Shown piece by piece: positions 6,977-16,698 of a stretch of DNA of 64,000 bases. The stretch comes from Aquitalea pelogenes (lineage in GTDB: Bacteria > Pseudomonadota > Gammaproteobacteria > Burkholderiales > Chromobacteriaceae), in assembly GCF_001515305.1 (NCBI RefSeq), contig NZ_LNQV01000019.1, forward strand, positions 1-64,000. Reading direction: 5' to 3'. Each line of letters starts with the position of its first letter. The stretch's first letter is position 1. The position numbers were made by a program, and so were the translations under genes. The notes beneath the pieces are model-generated. The model saw nothing but the letters and a program-made list of their open reading frames with translations. It did not search any database and was not told the origin of the DNA.

Positions 6977-9709
6977 ATGAGCGCCTCCAATACCCTCTCT
7001 CGTCAGTCGAACAACCCGCTGGACAATACCTCCGGCTCGCAGACTGCCGACACGATATTGACGGGCTTTGCCAACAACGTGTTGCACGATGTTGCCGTCC
7101 CCCTGCAAGGCGCCATGCTGCGTTCGGCGCTGCCCTTTGTCAGTGCAGCAAGCGTAAGCACCACAACCACGGCATCCACTGCCGCCCTGGCCACCTCCAC
7201 CACGACCAGCACCACCACGGTAAAGACCGGCAGCACCACCGCCCCCAGCTGGATTGCCACGCTGACCGATGTCGCCCTGAAAGCCGACATGAACGCCATG
7301 TCCGGTAACGTGACTGAAGCGGGTCTCGCCAAGATGGTGACCGACCTGGCTGCCGAACTGACCAGCAGCAAGAGCACGCTGTCCACCAGCCAGTTCAACG
7401 ACCTGAAAACCATTGTCACCAACCTGAATGTGGGTGAAACGGCGTCGTCCTATTCCCAGTACACCCTGAATGCGCTGGTAAACGGCAATGCTGCCAACAG
7501 CAGCTGGACCGGTGGCGCGGCCAGTTCCAGTTCGCTGGGCAATCTGGCGGTCGGCTCCAGCGCGGCCCAACTGAGCAATCTGAACGGCAAATGGCTGCAA
7601 GGCACTGACCTGCCCACCTCAACCGTCACCGTCAGCGGCTCCACTTCCAAGATTACCTACGCCACCAGCACGGCTCCCCTGTTTGGCAGCAGCGGCCCGC
7701 TGGCCAGCGACATCAATCAGGGCAAACTGGGTGACTGCTACTTCCTGTCGTCCATTGCCGAAGTGGCGATGAAGAATTCCGGCATCATCCGGAACATGAT
7801 TACCGACAACGGTAATGGCAGTTACGGTGTGGCATTCCACGTCAAGGGCGCGACTGAATACGTTACCGTCAACAATGTGCTGCAAACCGGTTGCAACTCC
7901 GGCCCCAATATGTGGGCCACCTTGCTGGAAAAAGCCTACGCCCAGTTGCAGGCCATCAATGTCACCACCGGTAACAGCTATACCGGCAACAGCTTTACCG
8001 CCATCGGCAACGGCGGCCTGCCGGAATATGCACTGGAGTCCATCACCGGTGCTTCGCAAATCACCGACTACAGCGGCAGCGGCACCAGCTGGCTGTGCCG
8101 TACTTACAATTCTTCCTTGTCCGGTACCGGCTCGCAAAGCGGCCTGAGCAATGCTACGGTATTGAGCTCGCTCAAAACCCATCTGGCTGCCGGTGATGAT
8201 GTAGTGCTGTCGTCCTACACCTGGAGCTACGACGCCGCAGGCAAGGTGCAACTGGTGGCCGGCCATGCCATGTCGGTTTACGGCATTGATGCGGCCAACG
8301 GCTATCTGCAGATTCGTAACCCGTGGGGCAGCCAAACCGGCCAGTACTGGAACACCACCTTTGAAGTCAGCCTGTCCACCCTGCTGGCCGCTGGCGATAC
8401 CATCACCGTGGACAATGCCGGCGGCTCGGTCCCCGTCACCCCGAAAGCACCGGTCATCACCGCCCAGACTGCTGATCAGACAATTGCCGCCAACCATGCC
8501 TTCTCGGTATCGCTGGCGAATGTATTTACCGACCCGCAAAACCAGGCACTGAGCTACAAGGTGACACTGGCCAATGGCCAGGCGCTGCCGTCGTGGATGA
8601 CTTACAACGCCAGCACCAACACCCTGTCCGGCACCACACCGCTCACCAGCAGCAGCACCCAGGTAATGGTGAAGGTAACGGACACTTCCGGCCTGTCTGC
8701 CTCGGAAACATTCACCATCAACGATACGGCCTACGCGCCGACGCTGAACAAGGCCACCGCCACCCAACTGGTGACCCCGGGCCACTCCTTCAGCATTGCA
8801 CTGCCGGCCGGCACCTTTACCGATCCGCAAGGCGAAACGCTGAGCTATACCGCCAAGCTGGCCAGCGGGGCTGCACTGCCGTCCTGGCTCAGCTTCAACG
8901 CCCAGACCCAAACCTTCAGCGGCACCGCCCCCACCGCCACTACTTCGCTGTCGCTGCAAGTGACCGCCAGCAACCAGGCCGGTTTGTCCACTTCGGAAAC
9001 TTTCACCCTGAATGATGGTTATGCTGCCCCGACACTGAACCAGCAAACGGCCACGCAAACCATCAGTGCCGGCAAGGCCTTCAGCTTTACCCTGCCGTCC
9101 ACCACCTTTATCGACCCGCAAGGCTTGGCGCTCACCTACAAGGCTGCGCTGGCCAATGGTCAGGCTTTGCCCAGCTGGCTGAACTTCAATGCCCAGACCG
9201 AAACCTTCTCCGGCACCGCGCCCACCACGGCAGGTAGTTTCTCGGTCAAGCTGACCGCGACCGACAGCGCAGGCTTGTCCACCTCGGAAACCTTCTCCAT
9301 CAACGATATCGCCACGGCACTGAAGGCACCGGTGGTGAACCCGCTGCCCCTGATGGTCGGTTTCAATGCCAATGGCACGCTGAATATCAGCGTACCGCAA
9401 GGAACGTTTACCGATCCGCAAGGCTTGTCCCTGACCTACGGTGCCAGTCAGTCCAACGGCCAGGCATTGCCGAGCTGGATCACCTTCAACGCCCAGAACG
9501 ACAGCTTTACCGCCACCCTGGGCCACCAGACTGAATCGGCCATCATCACGGTGAAAGCCACCGATACGGCAGGCCTGTCCGCCAGCGAAACCTTCTCGCT
9601 GACGCTGGGTGCCGTGGCCGCCACCCATGGAGTGGTTGGTGAGGCAGCGCCCACCATCTCGCTGGTTGGCGTACAGCAACTGGCACCAACTGATTTGCAC
9701 GCAGCTTGA
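6977..9709 (+). CDS. Calpain-family (C2) cysteine protease with four Ig-like repeats, probable type I secretion substrate
   Basis: A 910-residue protein without a signal peptide. The N-terminal ~240 residues are Ser/Thr/Ala-rich low complexity. A calpain domain follows with the complete triad: Cys254 in GKLGDCYFLSS, His430 in GHAMSVYGI and Asn448 in RNPWG. From about residue 490 come four repeats of about 97 residues with the motif TDPQG-(x)-LSY...GQALPSW...FSGT, typical of putative-Ig (He_PIG) domains of surface proteins. The end (after residue 880) is hydrophobic and lacks RTX nonapeptides. The start at 6977 has GAAGGA seven bases upstream; an upstream start would lie in the riboswitch leader. 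It is preceded by a c-di-GMP riboswitch and faces a type I secretion operon, suggesting secreted or surface proteolysis controlled by c-di-GMP. The target is unknown. Confidence 0.85.
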   Translation: MSASNTLSRQSNNPLDNTSGSQTADTILTGFANNVLHDVAVPLQGAMLRSALPFVSAASVSTTTTASTAALATSTTTSTTTVKTGSTTAPSWIATLTDVALKADMNAMSGNVTEAGLAKMVTDLAAELTSSKSTLSTSQFNDLKTIVTNLNVGETASSYSQYTLNALVNGNAANSSWTGGAASSSSLGNLAVGSSAAQLSNLNGKWLQGTDLPTSTVTVSGSTSKITYATSTAPLFGSSGPLASDINQGKLGDCYFLSSIAEVAMKNSGIIRNMITDNGNGSYGVAFHVKGATEYVTVNNVLQTGCNSGPNMWATLLEKAYAQLQAINVTTGNSYTGNSFTAIGNGGLPEYALESITGASQITDYSGSGTSWLCRTYNSSLSGTGSQSGLSNATVLSSLKTHLAAGDDVVLSSYTWSYDAAGKVQLVAGHAMSVYGIDAANGYLQIRNPWGSQTGQYWNTTFEVSLSTLLAAGDTITVDNAGGSVPVTPKAPVITAQTADQTIAANHAFSVSLANVFTDPQNQALSYKVTLANGQALPSWMTYNASTNTLSGTTPLTSSSTQVMVKVTDTSGLSASETFTINDTAYAPTLNKATATQLVTPGHSFSIALPAGTFTDPQGETLSYTAKLASGAALPSWLSFNAQTQTFSGTAPTATTSLSLQVTASNQAGLSTSETFTLNDGYAAPTLNQQTATQTISAGKAFSFTLPSTTFIDPQGLALTYKAALANGQALPSWLNFNAQTETFSGTAPTTAGSFSVKLTATDSAGLSTSETFSINDIATALKAPVVNPLPLMVGFNANGTLNISVPQGTFTDPQGLSLTYGASQSNGQALPSWITFNAQNDSFTATLGHQTESAIITVKATDTAGLSASETFSLTLGAVAATHGVVGEAAPTISLVGVQQLAPTDLHAA
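8440..9610 (+). repeat. Four in-frame tandem repeats encoding Ig-like domains
   Basis: Unit length about 291-300 bases. Units are diverged in DNA but share codons for DPQG, LPSW and the ending GLS-(A/T)-SETF. They encode the C-terminal stalk of the calpain-family protein. Confidence 0.85.
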
Positions 9710-9726
9710 GCCGGTCAGCAACAAAA

Positions 9727-9765
9727 ACGGCCTGCTGTCCCTGGATAGCAGGCGTTTTGTTTTGG
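9727..9765. terminator. Bidirectional terminator between the calpain gene and the secretion operon
   Basis: CCTGCT-(10)-AGCAGG stem flanked by ACAAAAACGG on the left and CGTTTTGTTTT on the right, usable by both convergent transcripts. Confidence 0.85.
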
Positions 9766-9779
9766 TCCCGGCCCTGCCG

Positions 9780-11144
9780 TCAGGGTGCGGGCTGCGGCTT
9801 GCCCTGCAGGAAGTGGCGGTCCAGCAAGGCCAGGTCCGTCTGCTCGATGGCACCGCTGGCCGCACGCAGTGCAATCCAGCTCACCAGCTGGTTGTACTGG
9901 GCCAGCAGCAAATCACGCCGCGCCTGATACAGCTGTTCCTCGCTATTGAGGATGTCGGTCAGCGTCTTCACCCCGGCCACCAGACCAAGCTTGCTGGCCT
10001 TTACCGTCTCGGCGCTGGAGAACACTGCTTTTTGCAGCGAGGCCACCTTGCGCGCGCCGGTGCTCACGCCGTAATACTGCCGGCTGACTTCCAGCTCCAC
10101 CTGGGCGCGGGCATTGTCCAGTTCCGCCTGCGCCTGTCGATACTGTGCCGCGCTCTGCGCCAGCTGGGCGCTATTGTAGCCACCGTTGAACAGCGGCAGG
10201 CTCACCTCCACGCCAATCACGTTCTGGCTGATGCGCTGGTTGATGGTGGAGACCGAACTGGCACTGGAACGGTCCTTGCTGGCGACCAGATCCAGCGTCG
10301 GATAATTGCCGGCGCGGCTACGTTTGACCTCTTGTTCGGCAATGCGCAGGTTCTGTTGTGCCGCCTGAATGTCCGGGCTGCTGGCCAGGGCCTTGTCGCG
10401 CCACTGTGCCAGCTCGCCCTCCGGTCCCAGATAGCGGCCGATGTCTTCCTGTGGTTCGGCCAGTTCGCTGCTGCGCTGGCCGGTGGTGGTTTGCAAGGTA
10501 CGTTCGGCAATCTGCTGCATGCTGCGCGCTTCCAGCAATTCCGCCTCGGCCATGGCCATGCGGGCTTCTGCATCATGAATGTCGGTCACCGTGCCATCGC
10601 CCTGATCAAACAGCTTCTGTGCCTGGGTACGTGCGGCTTGCAGCGCATGCAGCTTGGCTTCGCTCAGCGCCAGGTTTTTCTGTGACAGCAACACTCCCAG
10701 ATAGGCCGACAGATAGCGCAACACCAGCTCGTTTTCCTTGCGGGCAAACAGCGCGTGGCTGTAGTCCACCCGCGCCAGGCCCTGCTGGTACAGCGCCCAG
10801 CGTTGCAGGTTGAACAATGGCTGACGCAGCTGGATGGCGGCGTCCTGACTCATGTAATTGAGCGGCGAGGTGGAGATGGCACCGGTAAAATCCGGTGCGG
10901 TATCGCTGCCGGTGACCTTGCTGCGGTTAAAGCTGGCATTGACGGTGGGCAGCAATTGCGCGCGGCCCATCGGGCCATTGGCTTCGCCGGCTTCGCGTTC
11001 GGCGGTAGCCGCCTGATATTGCGCATCGTAGGCGCGGGCCAGTTGCAGGCCTTCCAGCAAGCCATAGCCCGCAGACAGGGCAGGCATCGCCAACAGACAG
11101 GCCGCAGCCAGCAGCGCCGGGCGAAACAGCGGACGGTCGGTCAT
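9780..11144 (-). CDS. TolC-family outer membrane protein of a type I secretion system
   Basis: A 454-residue outer membrane efflux protein. The signal peptide (LLAAACLLAMPALSA) is followed by GLLEGLQLARAYDAQYQAA, the usual start of TolC-type secretion channels. The remainder is long alpha-helical repeats rich in Gln/Ala/Leu (QAQAELDNARAQVELEVSRQYYG) forming the tunnel. It is the third gene of a tight operon: its ATG overlaps the stop of the membrane-fusion gene (ATGA). With the two upstream genes it makes a complete ABC exporter, membrane-fusion protein and outer membrane channel set. The convergent calpain-family gene is the obvious cargo candidate. Confidence 0.92.
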   Translation of the reverse strand: MTDRPLFRPALLAAACLLAMPALSAGYGLLEGLQLARAYDAQYQAATAEREAGEANGPMGRAQLLPTVNASFNRSKVTGSDTAPDFTGAISTSPLNYMSQDAAIQLRQPLFNLQRWALYQQGLARVDYSHALFARKENELVLRYLSAYLGVLLSQKNLALSEAKLHALQAARTQAQKLFDQGDGTVTDIHDAEARMAMAEAELLEARSMQQIAERTLQTTTGQRSSELAEPQEDIGRYLGPEGELAQWRDKALASSPDIQAAQQNLRIAEQEVKRSRAGNYPTLDLVASKDRSSASSVSTINQRISQNVIGVEVSLPLFNGGYNSAQLAQSAAQYRQAQAELDNARAQVELEVSRQYYGVSTGARKVASLQKAVFSSAETVKASKLGLVAGVKTLTDILNSEEQLYQARRDLLLAQYNQLVSWIALRAASGAIEQTDLALLDRHFLQGKPQPAP

Positions 11145-12527
11145 CAGCTTTCCTTGAAGGCCAGATTCATGCGATCGAGCACCGGCTTGAGCAGATAACG
11201 CAGCATGGTGCGCTCGCCACTCTTGATGACAATGCTGGCCGGCATGCCGGGCTTGACCTGCTGATCTCCCAGCAAGCGCATGCCGGCCGGGGTCACCTTC
11301 ACTTGTGCCAGGTAGTAGGGCATGCCGGTTTTGGCATCCAGCAAGCGGTCGGCCGAGAAGGTGGCCACCTCGCCGGGAATCACCGGGGTGGTTTGCTGGT
11401 TGAGCGCCGGAAAGCTGACATCCACCGGCAGGCCGGGGCGTACCTTGGCACTCATGGCCGGATCCACCATGGCTTCAATCAGCAGGGGCTGGTTCTCGGG
11501 CACCACTTCCATCAATGGCTGTCCCGCCTGTACCACACCGCCGACGGTATGGATTTTCAAGCCCAGCACCCGGCCTGCCAGCGGCGCGCGGATGGTGCTG
11601 TTGCGCAGCACATAGCGCTGGGCAGCCAGTCGGTCTCGCAGGGTGGCGGTTTCTTTCTGGATGTCGGTAAGCTGCGACTCCACTTCTTTCTGGTAATCCT
11701 GCTTGCGCGCAGTGGCGCAACCGGGTTTCGGCAATGCCGTCCTGCACCCGGCCAATGCTGGAGATGGTGTCAGCCAACTGGCCACGGATTTCCGCCGCGC
11801 CACGCTCCAGCTGGTACAGGCGGTTCTTGGGCACATAGCCACCGGCTGCCAGGTCGCGAATGCCTTCCAGTTCCTTGTCCTGCCATTTGCTTTGTTCGGC
11901 ACGGGCGGCCTTCATGCCTTGCAGGCCGCGTAATTGTTCCTGCAGGCCCTTGATGTTTTCATCTTGCGCCTGCAGTTCGTCACGCAGGCCGTCGCGCCGG
12001 GTATGAAACAACTGGGTTTGCAGCTGCTTGGCCTGCTGCACGCGGGTTTCATTGCCCGGCAGTTCCTGACCCAGCTGATCCAGCTCGGCAGAAAAGCGCA
12101 GGCTGGCACTGCCCTCGCGCTCGGCCAGCAAGCGGTCTTCAATGGCACGGGCGGTGATGAACTGCGCCAGGATGCTGCCCATCTGCGCCCGCACTTCGGT
12201 ATCGTTCAGTGTCAGCAGGGCCTGGCCTTTGCGCACCACATCGCCTTCGTTCACCAGCAGTTTTTCCACGCTGCCACCAGTCAGGTGCTGCACGGTCTGA
12301 CGGTTGCTGGCGACGATCACGCTGCCGTTGGCGGTCACGCCCTCGTCCAGCGGAGCCAGTGCCGCCCACAGCACAAAGCCTCCGAAACCGATCAACAACA
12401 CTTTCAGTCCCCAGCGCCCCACGCGTTTGTCGTCGGTATCCACCCGGCCAAAGGGTTCAATCGCAGACGGGGCAGCAGGCGTAGCCTGATCCCGGCGCAA
12501 TGCAGTCAGTTTGCGGAACAGATTCAT
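11144..12527 (-). CDS. HlyD-family membrane fusion protein of type I secretion (frameshift in this sequence)
   Basis: About 460 residues if one base is removed. The first frame runs from MNLFRKLTALRRDQ through a membrane anchor (about 40-60), a lipoyl-like strand (VQHLTGGSVEKLLVNEGDVVRKGQ) and a coiled coil to GIAETRLR. The second frame resumes at KQDYQKEVESQL and continues through RAPLAGRVLGLKIHTVGG to the end at 11144. The shift is explained by one extra G in the plus-strand GTGGCGC near 11714. Both halves are conserved and the gene keeps ATGA overlaps with its neighbours, so a sequencing error or very recent mutation is more likely than long decay. It bridges the inner-membrane ABC exporter and the TolC channel. 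Confidence 0.88.
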
Positions 12528-14278
12528 GCCACGCTTTCATCCGGATTCTTGCCTGCCTGCTGCTGCATGGCGGCTTGTTGTTGCAAGGCCTGCTGGGTGG
12601 CCTGGTTCAGGGCATACAGCACCTGGTCGCGCGGGCCGAACAGATGCAGCTGACCGTCGCGCATCACAAGCAGCTTGTCCACGGCATTGAGGATGCTGGT
12701 GCGATGGGTAATCAGCACCACGGTGCAACCGCGAGCCTTGAGGTCCATCACGGTATGGATCAGGGCTTGCTCGCCCACGTCATCCAGATTGGAGTTGGGT
12801 TCGTCCAGCACCACAAAGGCCGGGCTGGCATAGATGGCACGCGCCAGACCAATGCGCTGCTTCTGGCCACCGGACAGCATGTTGCCGCCATCGCCCAGAC
12901 GGGTATCGTAGCCTTGCGGGAAGCGCAGAATCATTTCGTGCACCCCGGCGCGGGTGGCGGCTTCAATCACCAGCGCCGAGTCCACCTTGCCAAAACGGGC
13001 AATGTTTTCGGCAATGCTGCCTTCAAACAACTCGATATCCTGCGGCAGATAGCCGACATGGGGGCCCAGTTCGTCCTTGCTCCACTGGAACACATCCGCT
13101 CCGTCCAGCCGCACCTTGCCCGACTGCGCCGGCCAGATGCCCACCAGCAGGCGCGCCAGCGTGGATTTGCCCGCGGCACTGGGGCCGACAATGCCCACTA
13201 CGTCTGCATGCTGCATGGCAAAGCTGATGTTTTTCAGGATGGGCAAGGCGCTACCGGGCGCAGCCGCCACCAGGCCTTCCACCTGTACATTGCCCTGCGG
13301 GCGCGGCAGGCTCATGCCGCTGATACGGGCCGGATATTCGGTCAGCAAGTCATCCAGCCGCTGGTAAGCCGCACGTGCCGATATCAGCTGCTTCCAGGTG
13401 GCGATGGCCATTTCCACCGGCTGCAAGGCGCGGCCCATCAGGATGGAACCGGCAATCATCATGCCGGGAGAAATTTCATTCTGGATGGCCAGCACCGCGC
13501 CCACCGCCAGCACCAGCGATTGCAAGGCCAGCCGGATCAGCTTGGAAACCGCACCGATGCGGGCGGCACGGTCCGAGGCTTCCGTCTGCTTTTCCAGCAC
13601 CCGGCTTTGCAGCAGAAACCAGCGCTCGCGCAGCGCCGGCAGCATGCCCATGGCCTCAATCACCTCGGCATTGCGCAGATTGTTGTTGGCATAGTTACTG
13701 GCGGCAATGGCCGCCTGATTGGCTTCACCCAGCGGTTTGCGCGTGGATAGCTCGGTCAGCCATGCCAGCGCACACAGGATCAGCATGCCTGCCAGCACGA
13801 ACAAACCCAGTATCCAGTGGAACATGAAGGTCACCACCAGATAAATCGGTGCCCAGGGCGCATCGAAAAAAGCAAACAGGCCATTGCCGGTGAGAAACTG
13901 GCGCAGCGTGGTGAGGTCGTGCAGCGCCTGGCTGGCATTGCCGTTGCTGCGGCGCAGATTGCGTTCGAAGGCCGCGGTGAACACGCGGAAGTTAAGCTGC
14001 ATGTCCAGCCGGTTACCCACGCGAATCAGCACCGAGGAGCGCACCATCTCCAGCACCGACATCAGCCCGTACAGGCCCACCACCATCAGGGTCAGCATCA
14101 GCAGTGTGGTTTCATTACGGCTGTGCAGTACCCGGTCGTAAATCTGCAGCATGTAGATGGAAGGCAGCAGCATCAGCAGATTGATGACTGCACTGAAACC
14201 AGCCAGCTGATAAAAAGCCTGCCGGAACAGCAGCATGACCTGTGCCAGTTCGGAGCGCGACTGCAAAAGACGTTTCAT
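12524..14278 (-). CDS. Type I secretion ABC exporter (permease-ATPase fusion, PrtD type)
   Basis: A 584-residue half-transporter with an N-terminal membrane domain (about residues 20-310, LPSIYMLQIYDRVLHSRNETTL) and a C-terminal ATPase. Walker A is GPSAAGKST, the signature LSGGQKQR and Walker B FVVLDEPNSNLD. It lacks the N-terminal C39 peptidase or peptidase-like domain found in bacteriocin and LapB-type exporters, so it belongs with exporters for C-terminal-signal substrates such as PrtD and AprD. First gene of the operon, overlapping the next by four bases. No RTX-protein gene is nearby; the calpain-family gene is the only plausible adjacent cargo. Confidence 0.93.
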   Translation of the reverse strand: MKRLLQSRSELAQVMLLFRQAFYQLAGFSAVINLLMLLPSIYMLQIYDRVLHSRNETTLLMLTLMVVGLYGLMSVLEMVRSSVLIRVGNRLDMQLNFRVFTAAFERNLRRSNGNASQALHDLTTLRQFLTGNGLFAFFDAPWAPIYLVVTFMFHWILGLFVLAGMLILCALAWLTELSTRKPLGEANQAAIAASNYANNNLRNAEVIEAMGMLPALRERWFLLQSRVLEKQTEASDRAARIGAVSKLIRLALQSLVLAVGAVLAIQNEISPGMMIAGSILMGRALQPVEMAIATWKQLISARAAYQRLDDLLTEYPARISGMSLPRPQGNVQVEGLVAAAPGSALPILKNISFAMQHADVVGIVGPSAAGKSTLARLLVGIWPAQSGKVRLDGADVFQWSKDELGPHVGYLPQDIELFEGSIAENIARFGKVDSALVIEAATRAGVHEMILRFPQGYDTRLGDGGNMLSGGQKQRIGLARAIYASPAFVVLDEPNSNLDDVGEQALIHTVMDLKARGCTVVLITHRTSILNAVDKLLVMRDGQLHLFGPRDQVLYALNQATQQALQQQAAMQQQAGKNPDESVA

Positions 14279-14505
14279 TGGATGGTGTCTCGGAATGGCA
14301 TGCGTGGCACAGTCAGGCTGCGCGGCCTGCTGGGCGTGTTAAAAAATGCAAGCAATCTTACCATTGGCATGTTTCTCCCCCTACCCCCATTTTAGTGGCA
14401 GGGTTTATGCTTTGCCGCGCCATGTCAGCCGCCAGGCTTGTTGGCGGGACGTTCTGTACTGGGGTATGGTAGGCCGCGTATTTGCCATCAGTGAAAGAAC
14501 ACATC

Positions 14506-14742
14506 ATGTTTGTCCAGGACAGCAGCAGCATTGTCTATCGTCAACTCAGCACTGCGGATGGCAAGGTGTTTTCAGTGCCGGAGTTCATCCTGCGCATGGA
14601 TGAGGCCAACTTCCATGGCTGGCAGCTGCGCTATGGCGAATGGACCGACTTTGCCGACCTGCCCGGTGCCGATGGCAGCGCCCATGCGCTGCAACGCGCA
14701 GTGGAAGAAATGCTGGAACGGGTGGAATACCGGGGTAAATGA
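14506..14742 (+). CDS. Small conserved-looking protein of unknown function
   Basis: A 78-residue soluble acidic protein starting MFVQDSSSIVYRQLS. It contains an aromatic-rich central segment (FHGWQLRYGEWTDFADL) and an amphipathic C-terminal helix (ALQRAVEEMLERVEYRGK). Codon use matches neighbouring genes, and a hairpin terminator follows at once, which supports a real gene. It lies between the secretion operon and the chemoreceptor gene, divergent from the former. No family is recognised and no function is proposed. Confidence 0.65.
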   Translation: MFVQDSSSIVYRQLSTADGKVFSVPEFILRMDEANFHGWQLRYGEWTDFADLPGADGSAHALQRAVEEMLERVEYRGK

Positions 14743-14774
14743 ACAGGCCACGCCCGGTGACATGGCCTGTTGTT
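14742..14774. terminator. Hairpin terminator shared by the small gene and the chemoreceptor gene
   Basis: AACAGGCC (14742-14749) pairs with GGCCTGTT (14764-14771). The short T run makes it moderate, but its position between convergent genes fits. Confidence 0.6.
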
Positions 14775-14781
14775 ATGCGGA

Positions 14782-16401
14782 CTAAAGCTGGTACTGGCTG
14801 ATGATGTTCATCTGCTGCTCGGCCTGACTGCGCAGTGACCTGGCATGACCCGCCGTTTGCGCTGCCACCGCATTGGCCTGCTCCGACATCTGGGCAATGC
14901 GCTCCACCTGCCGGGCAATGCTGTTGCTGGCTGCGCCTTGCTCCTTGATGGCCATGGAGATGTCAGCCACCATGCCGGTGGTTCCGGCAGCCGCTTCGCC
15001 AATGCTGAGGATGGCCCGGTCTGCTTCATCCGCCCGGCTGACCCCACCCTCCACCAGCTGCTCGGCATTGTTCATCTGCGCCACCACCGCTGCTGAAGCC
15101 TGCTGCATGGCCTGCAGGCTGGCTGAAATTTCCTGGGTGGAGCTGGCAGTACGCTCAGCCAGCTTGCGCACTTCGTCGGCCACCACGGCAAAGCCGCGTC
15201 CCATTTCCCCGGCCCGCGCCGCTTCAATGGCGGCATTGAGCGCCAGCAGATTGGTCTGGTCTGCCACATCGCGTATCACCTGCACCACCGACATGATTTG
15301 CTGACTCTGCGCATTCAGACCACGCAATGCCTGCCCGGCACTGGCAATGGCGGTTGAAATATCGCGAATATCGCTGATGGTCTGGCTGATGGTGACCGAG
15401 CCCGCTTCGGCTTGCTGGCTGGATGTCTGCGACAGGCGCTGCGCTTCGTCGGCACGCTCGGCCACATGATTGACGCTCACCGTCATCTGCTCGATGGTGG
15501 CTGCCACTGCCGCAGAGGATTCGCTCTGTGCAGATGCCGCCTGGAAGATGGTATCGGCTGCCTCGTTCATCTGGTGCGACGATGCCATCACATCCTGGGC
15601 ACCATGCTGCAGCTGTTGCAGGTTCTGTTGCAGGCTGTCCAGCAGCGAATTGAATGCCTTGGCGGTGCGACCCAGTTCATCCCGGCTGTCGTTGCGCACC
15701 CGCAGTTTGAAATCCCGCTGCCGGCTGAGCAGTTCCATGGTGTGCTGCATGTCGGTCAAGGAGCGGGTAATGGCCCGGATCAGCCACCAGCCGCCAATGG
15801 CGGTCAGCAACAAGGCCGCCAGGGCCAGCGACATCTGCAACCACTTGGCCATGGCATAGGCCGAATGGTTGGCTTCGTTCTGGCGGTTGCCCAGCTGGTA
15901 GTTGTAGTTGATCAGCTTGTTCAGGTCCGCTTCCAGCTTGCCGGACAACTGATACAGCGTGCCGCTCTCCAGCATGGCCGTGGCCACCGACATGTAATTG
16001 GACCGGGAGTTGTTGAAAAACTCGTCCATGGCAGTACGGTATTGCGCCATGTCGGCCTTGGCCTGCTTCACCATCTGCCGGTCGGTGTCATCCACCGCCA
16101 GTTCGGTCTCATATTGGCCGACAGCCTTGTCAAACTGCAGGCGCTTGCTTTCGATGGCCTTTTCGTCTTCCTGCTTCTTGTCCTGCTGCACATGGGATAC
16201 ATGGTTGCGCAGCGAGGTCCGCATGTCGTACATGGCGACTTGCGCACTTTGCAAGGCTTTCAGACTGGGAAAGGTATTGCTGCTGATGTACTCGAAACGG
16301 GACTGTGCCGCACTCAGTTGCCACAGCCCTACTGCGCTGACCACCAGCAGTGCCAGCAAGGCAATGGATAGTAGCAGCGTGATTTTCAGCTTGATTGTCA
16401 T
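14782..16401 (-). CDS. Methyl-accepting chemotaxis protein
   Basis: A 539-residue chemoreceptor. Order: first membrane segment ([20 protein letters not shown]), a four-helix periplasmic ligand-binding domain of about 150 residues (Tar/4HB-like: [19 protein letters not shown]), a second membrane segment ([20 protein letters not shown]), a HAMP domain, and a long signalling coiled coil. The hairpin tip reads [23 protein letters not shown], with [10 protein letters not shown]-type sequence following as [19 protein letters not shown]. No C-terminal NWETF-type CheR tether is present. The start at 16401 is chosen for the Shine-Dalgarno-like AAGGAAG upstream and the membrane segment starting soon after. 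Ligand unknown. Confidence 0.95.
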   Translation of the reverse strand: MTIKLKITLLLSIALLALLVVSAVGLWQLSAAQSRFEYISSNTFPSLKALQSAQVAMYDMRTSLRNHVSHVQQDKKQEDEKAIESKRLQFDKAVGQYETELAVDDTDRQMVKQAKADMAQYRTAMDEFFNNSRSNYMSVATAMLESGTLYQLSGKLEADLNKLINYNYQLGNRQNEANHSAYAMAKWLQMSLALAALLLTAIGGWWLIRAITRSLTDMQHTMELLSRQRDFKLRVRNDSRDELGRTAKAFNSLLDSLQQNLQQLQHGAQDVMASSHQMNEAADTIFQAASAQSESSAAVAATIEQMTVSVNHVAERADEAQRLSQTSSQQAEAGSVTISQTISDIRDISTAIASAGQALRGLNAQSQQIMSVVQVIRDVADQTNLLALNAAIEAARAGEMGRGFAVVADEVRKLAERTASSTQEISASLQAMQQASAAVVAQMNNAEQLVEGGVSRADEADRAILSIGEAAAGTTGMVADISMAIKEQGAASNSIARQVERIAQMSEQANAVAAQTAGHARSLRSQAEQQMNIISQYQL

Positions 16402-16466
16402 CCTCCAACTTCCTTTTCGGTTTGTTATTGTTGGACATGCTTCTGACTGGTCCTGCCCCATCTGTA

Positions 16467-16495
16467 AATGACCGGCAGGGAAAGTGCCGGTCATT
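16467..16495. other. Strong inverted repeat upstream of the chemoreceptor gene
   Basis: AATGACCGGCA (16467-16477) and TGCCGGTCATT (16485-16495), an 11-bp perfect stem with a 7-base loop. It lies about 65 bases before the chemoreceptor start in the 297-base gap to the divergent metallophosphoesterase gene. No U-tract. It could be an operator or a leader hairpin. Confidence 0.5.
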
Positions 16496-16698
16496 GCGCA
16501 GGGCTTGCTGTTTTATACATGAGTGCCCGGATGATGACGATGAGAACTTGCAGTCGCTGCGGCAAAACAGACAGGGCTGGTCGCACCGAGATTCGCCTTG
16601 AAGTAGCTTTGTCAGCTGCTTATAAGTGAAGCAGGTGACTTTTCCAGATCAAACAGGTGGGTTTCAGCCGGAGACGTAAGCCGGTCAGGTACAGGACT

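Noticed and set aside
8440-9610. Regular repeats considered as CRISPR or satellite DNA
   Set aside because: The units are ~295 bp, in frame, diverged in DNA and encode Ig-like protein domains.
9600-9709. RTX calcium-binding repeats at the end of the calpain-family protein
   Set aside because: No GGxGxD nonapeptides occur anywhere in the protein, so it is not a standard RTX substrate.
16645-16698. Possible second c-di-GMP aptamer (GGAGACGTAAGCC) before the metallophosphoesterase gene
   Set aside because: The GNRA-capped stem and the closing stem cannot be formed around it; only the short GACG-AAGCC likeness is present.
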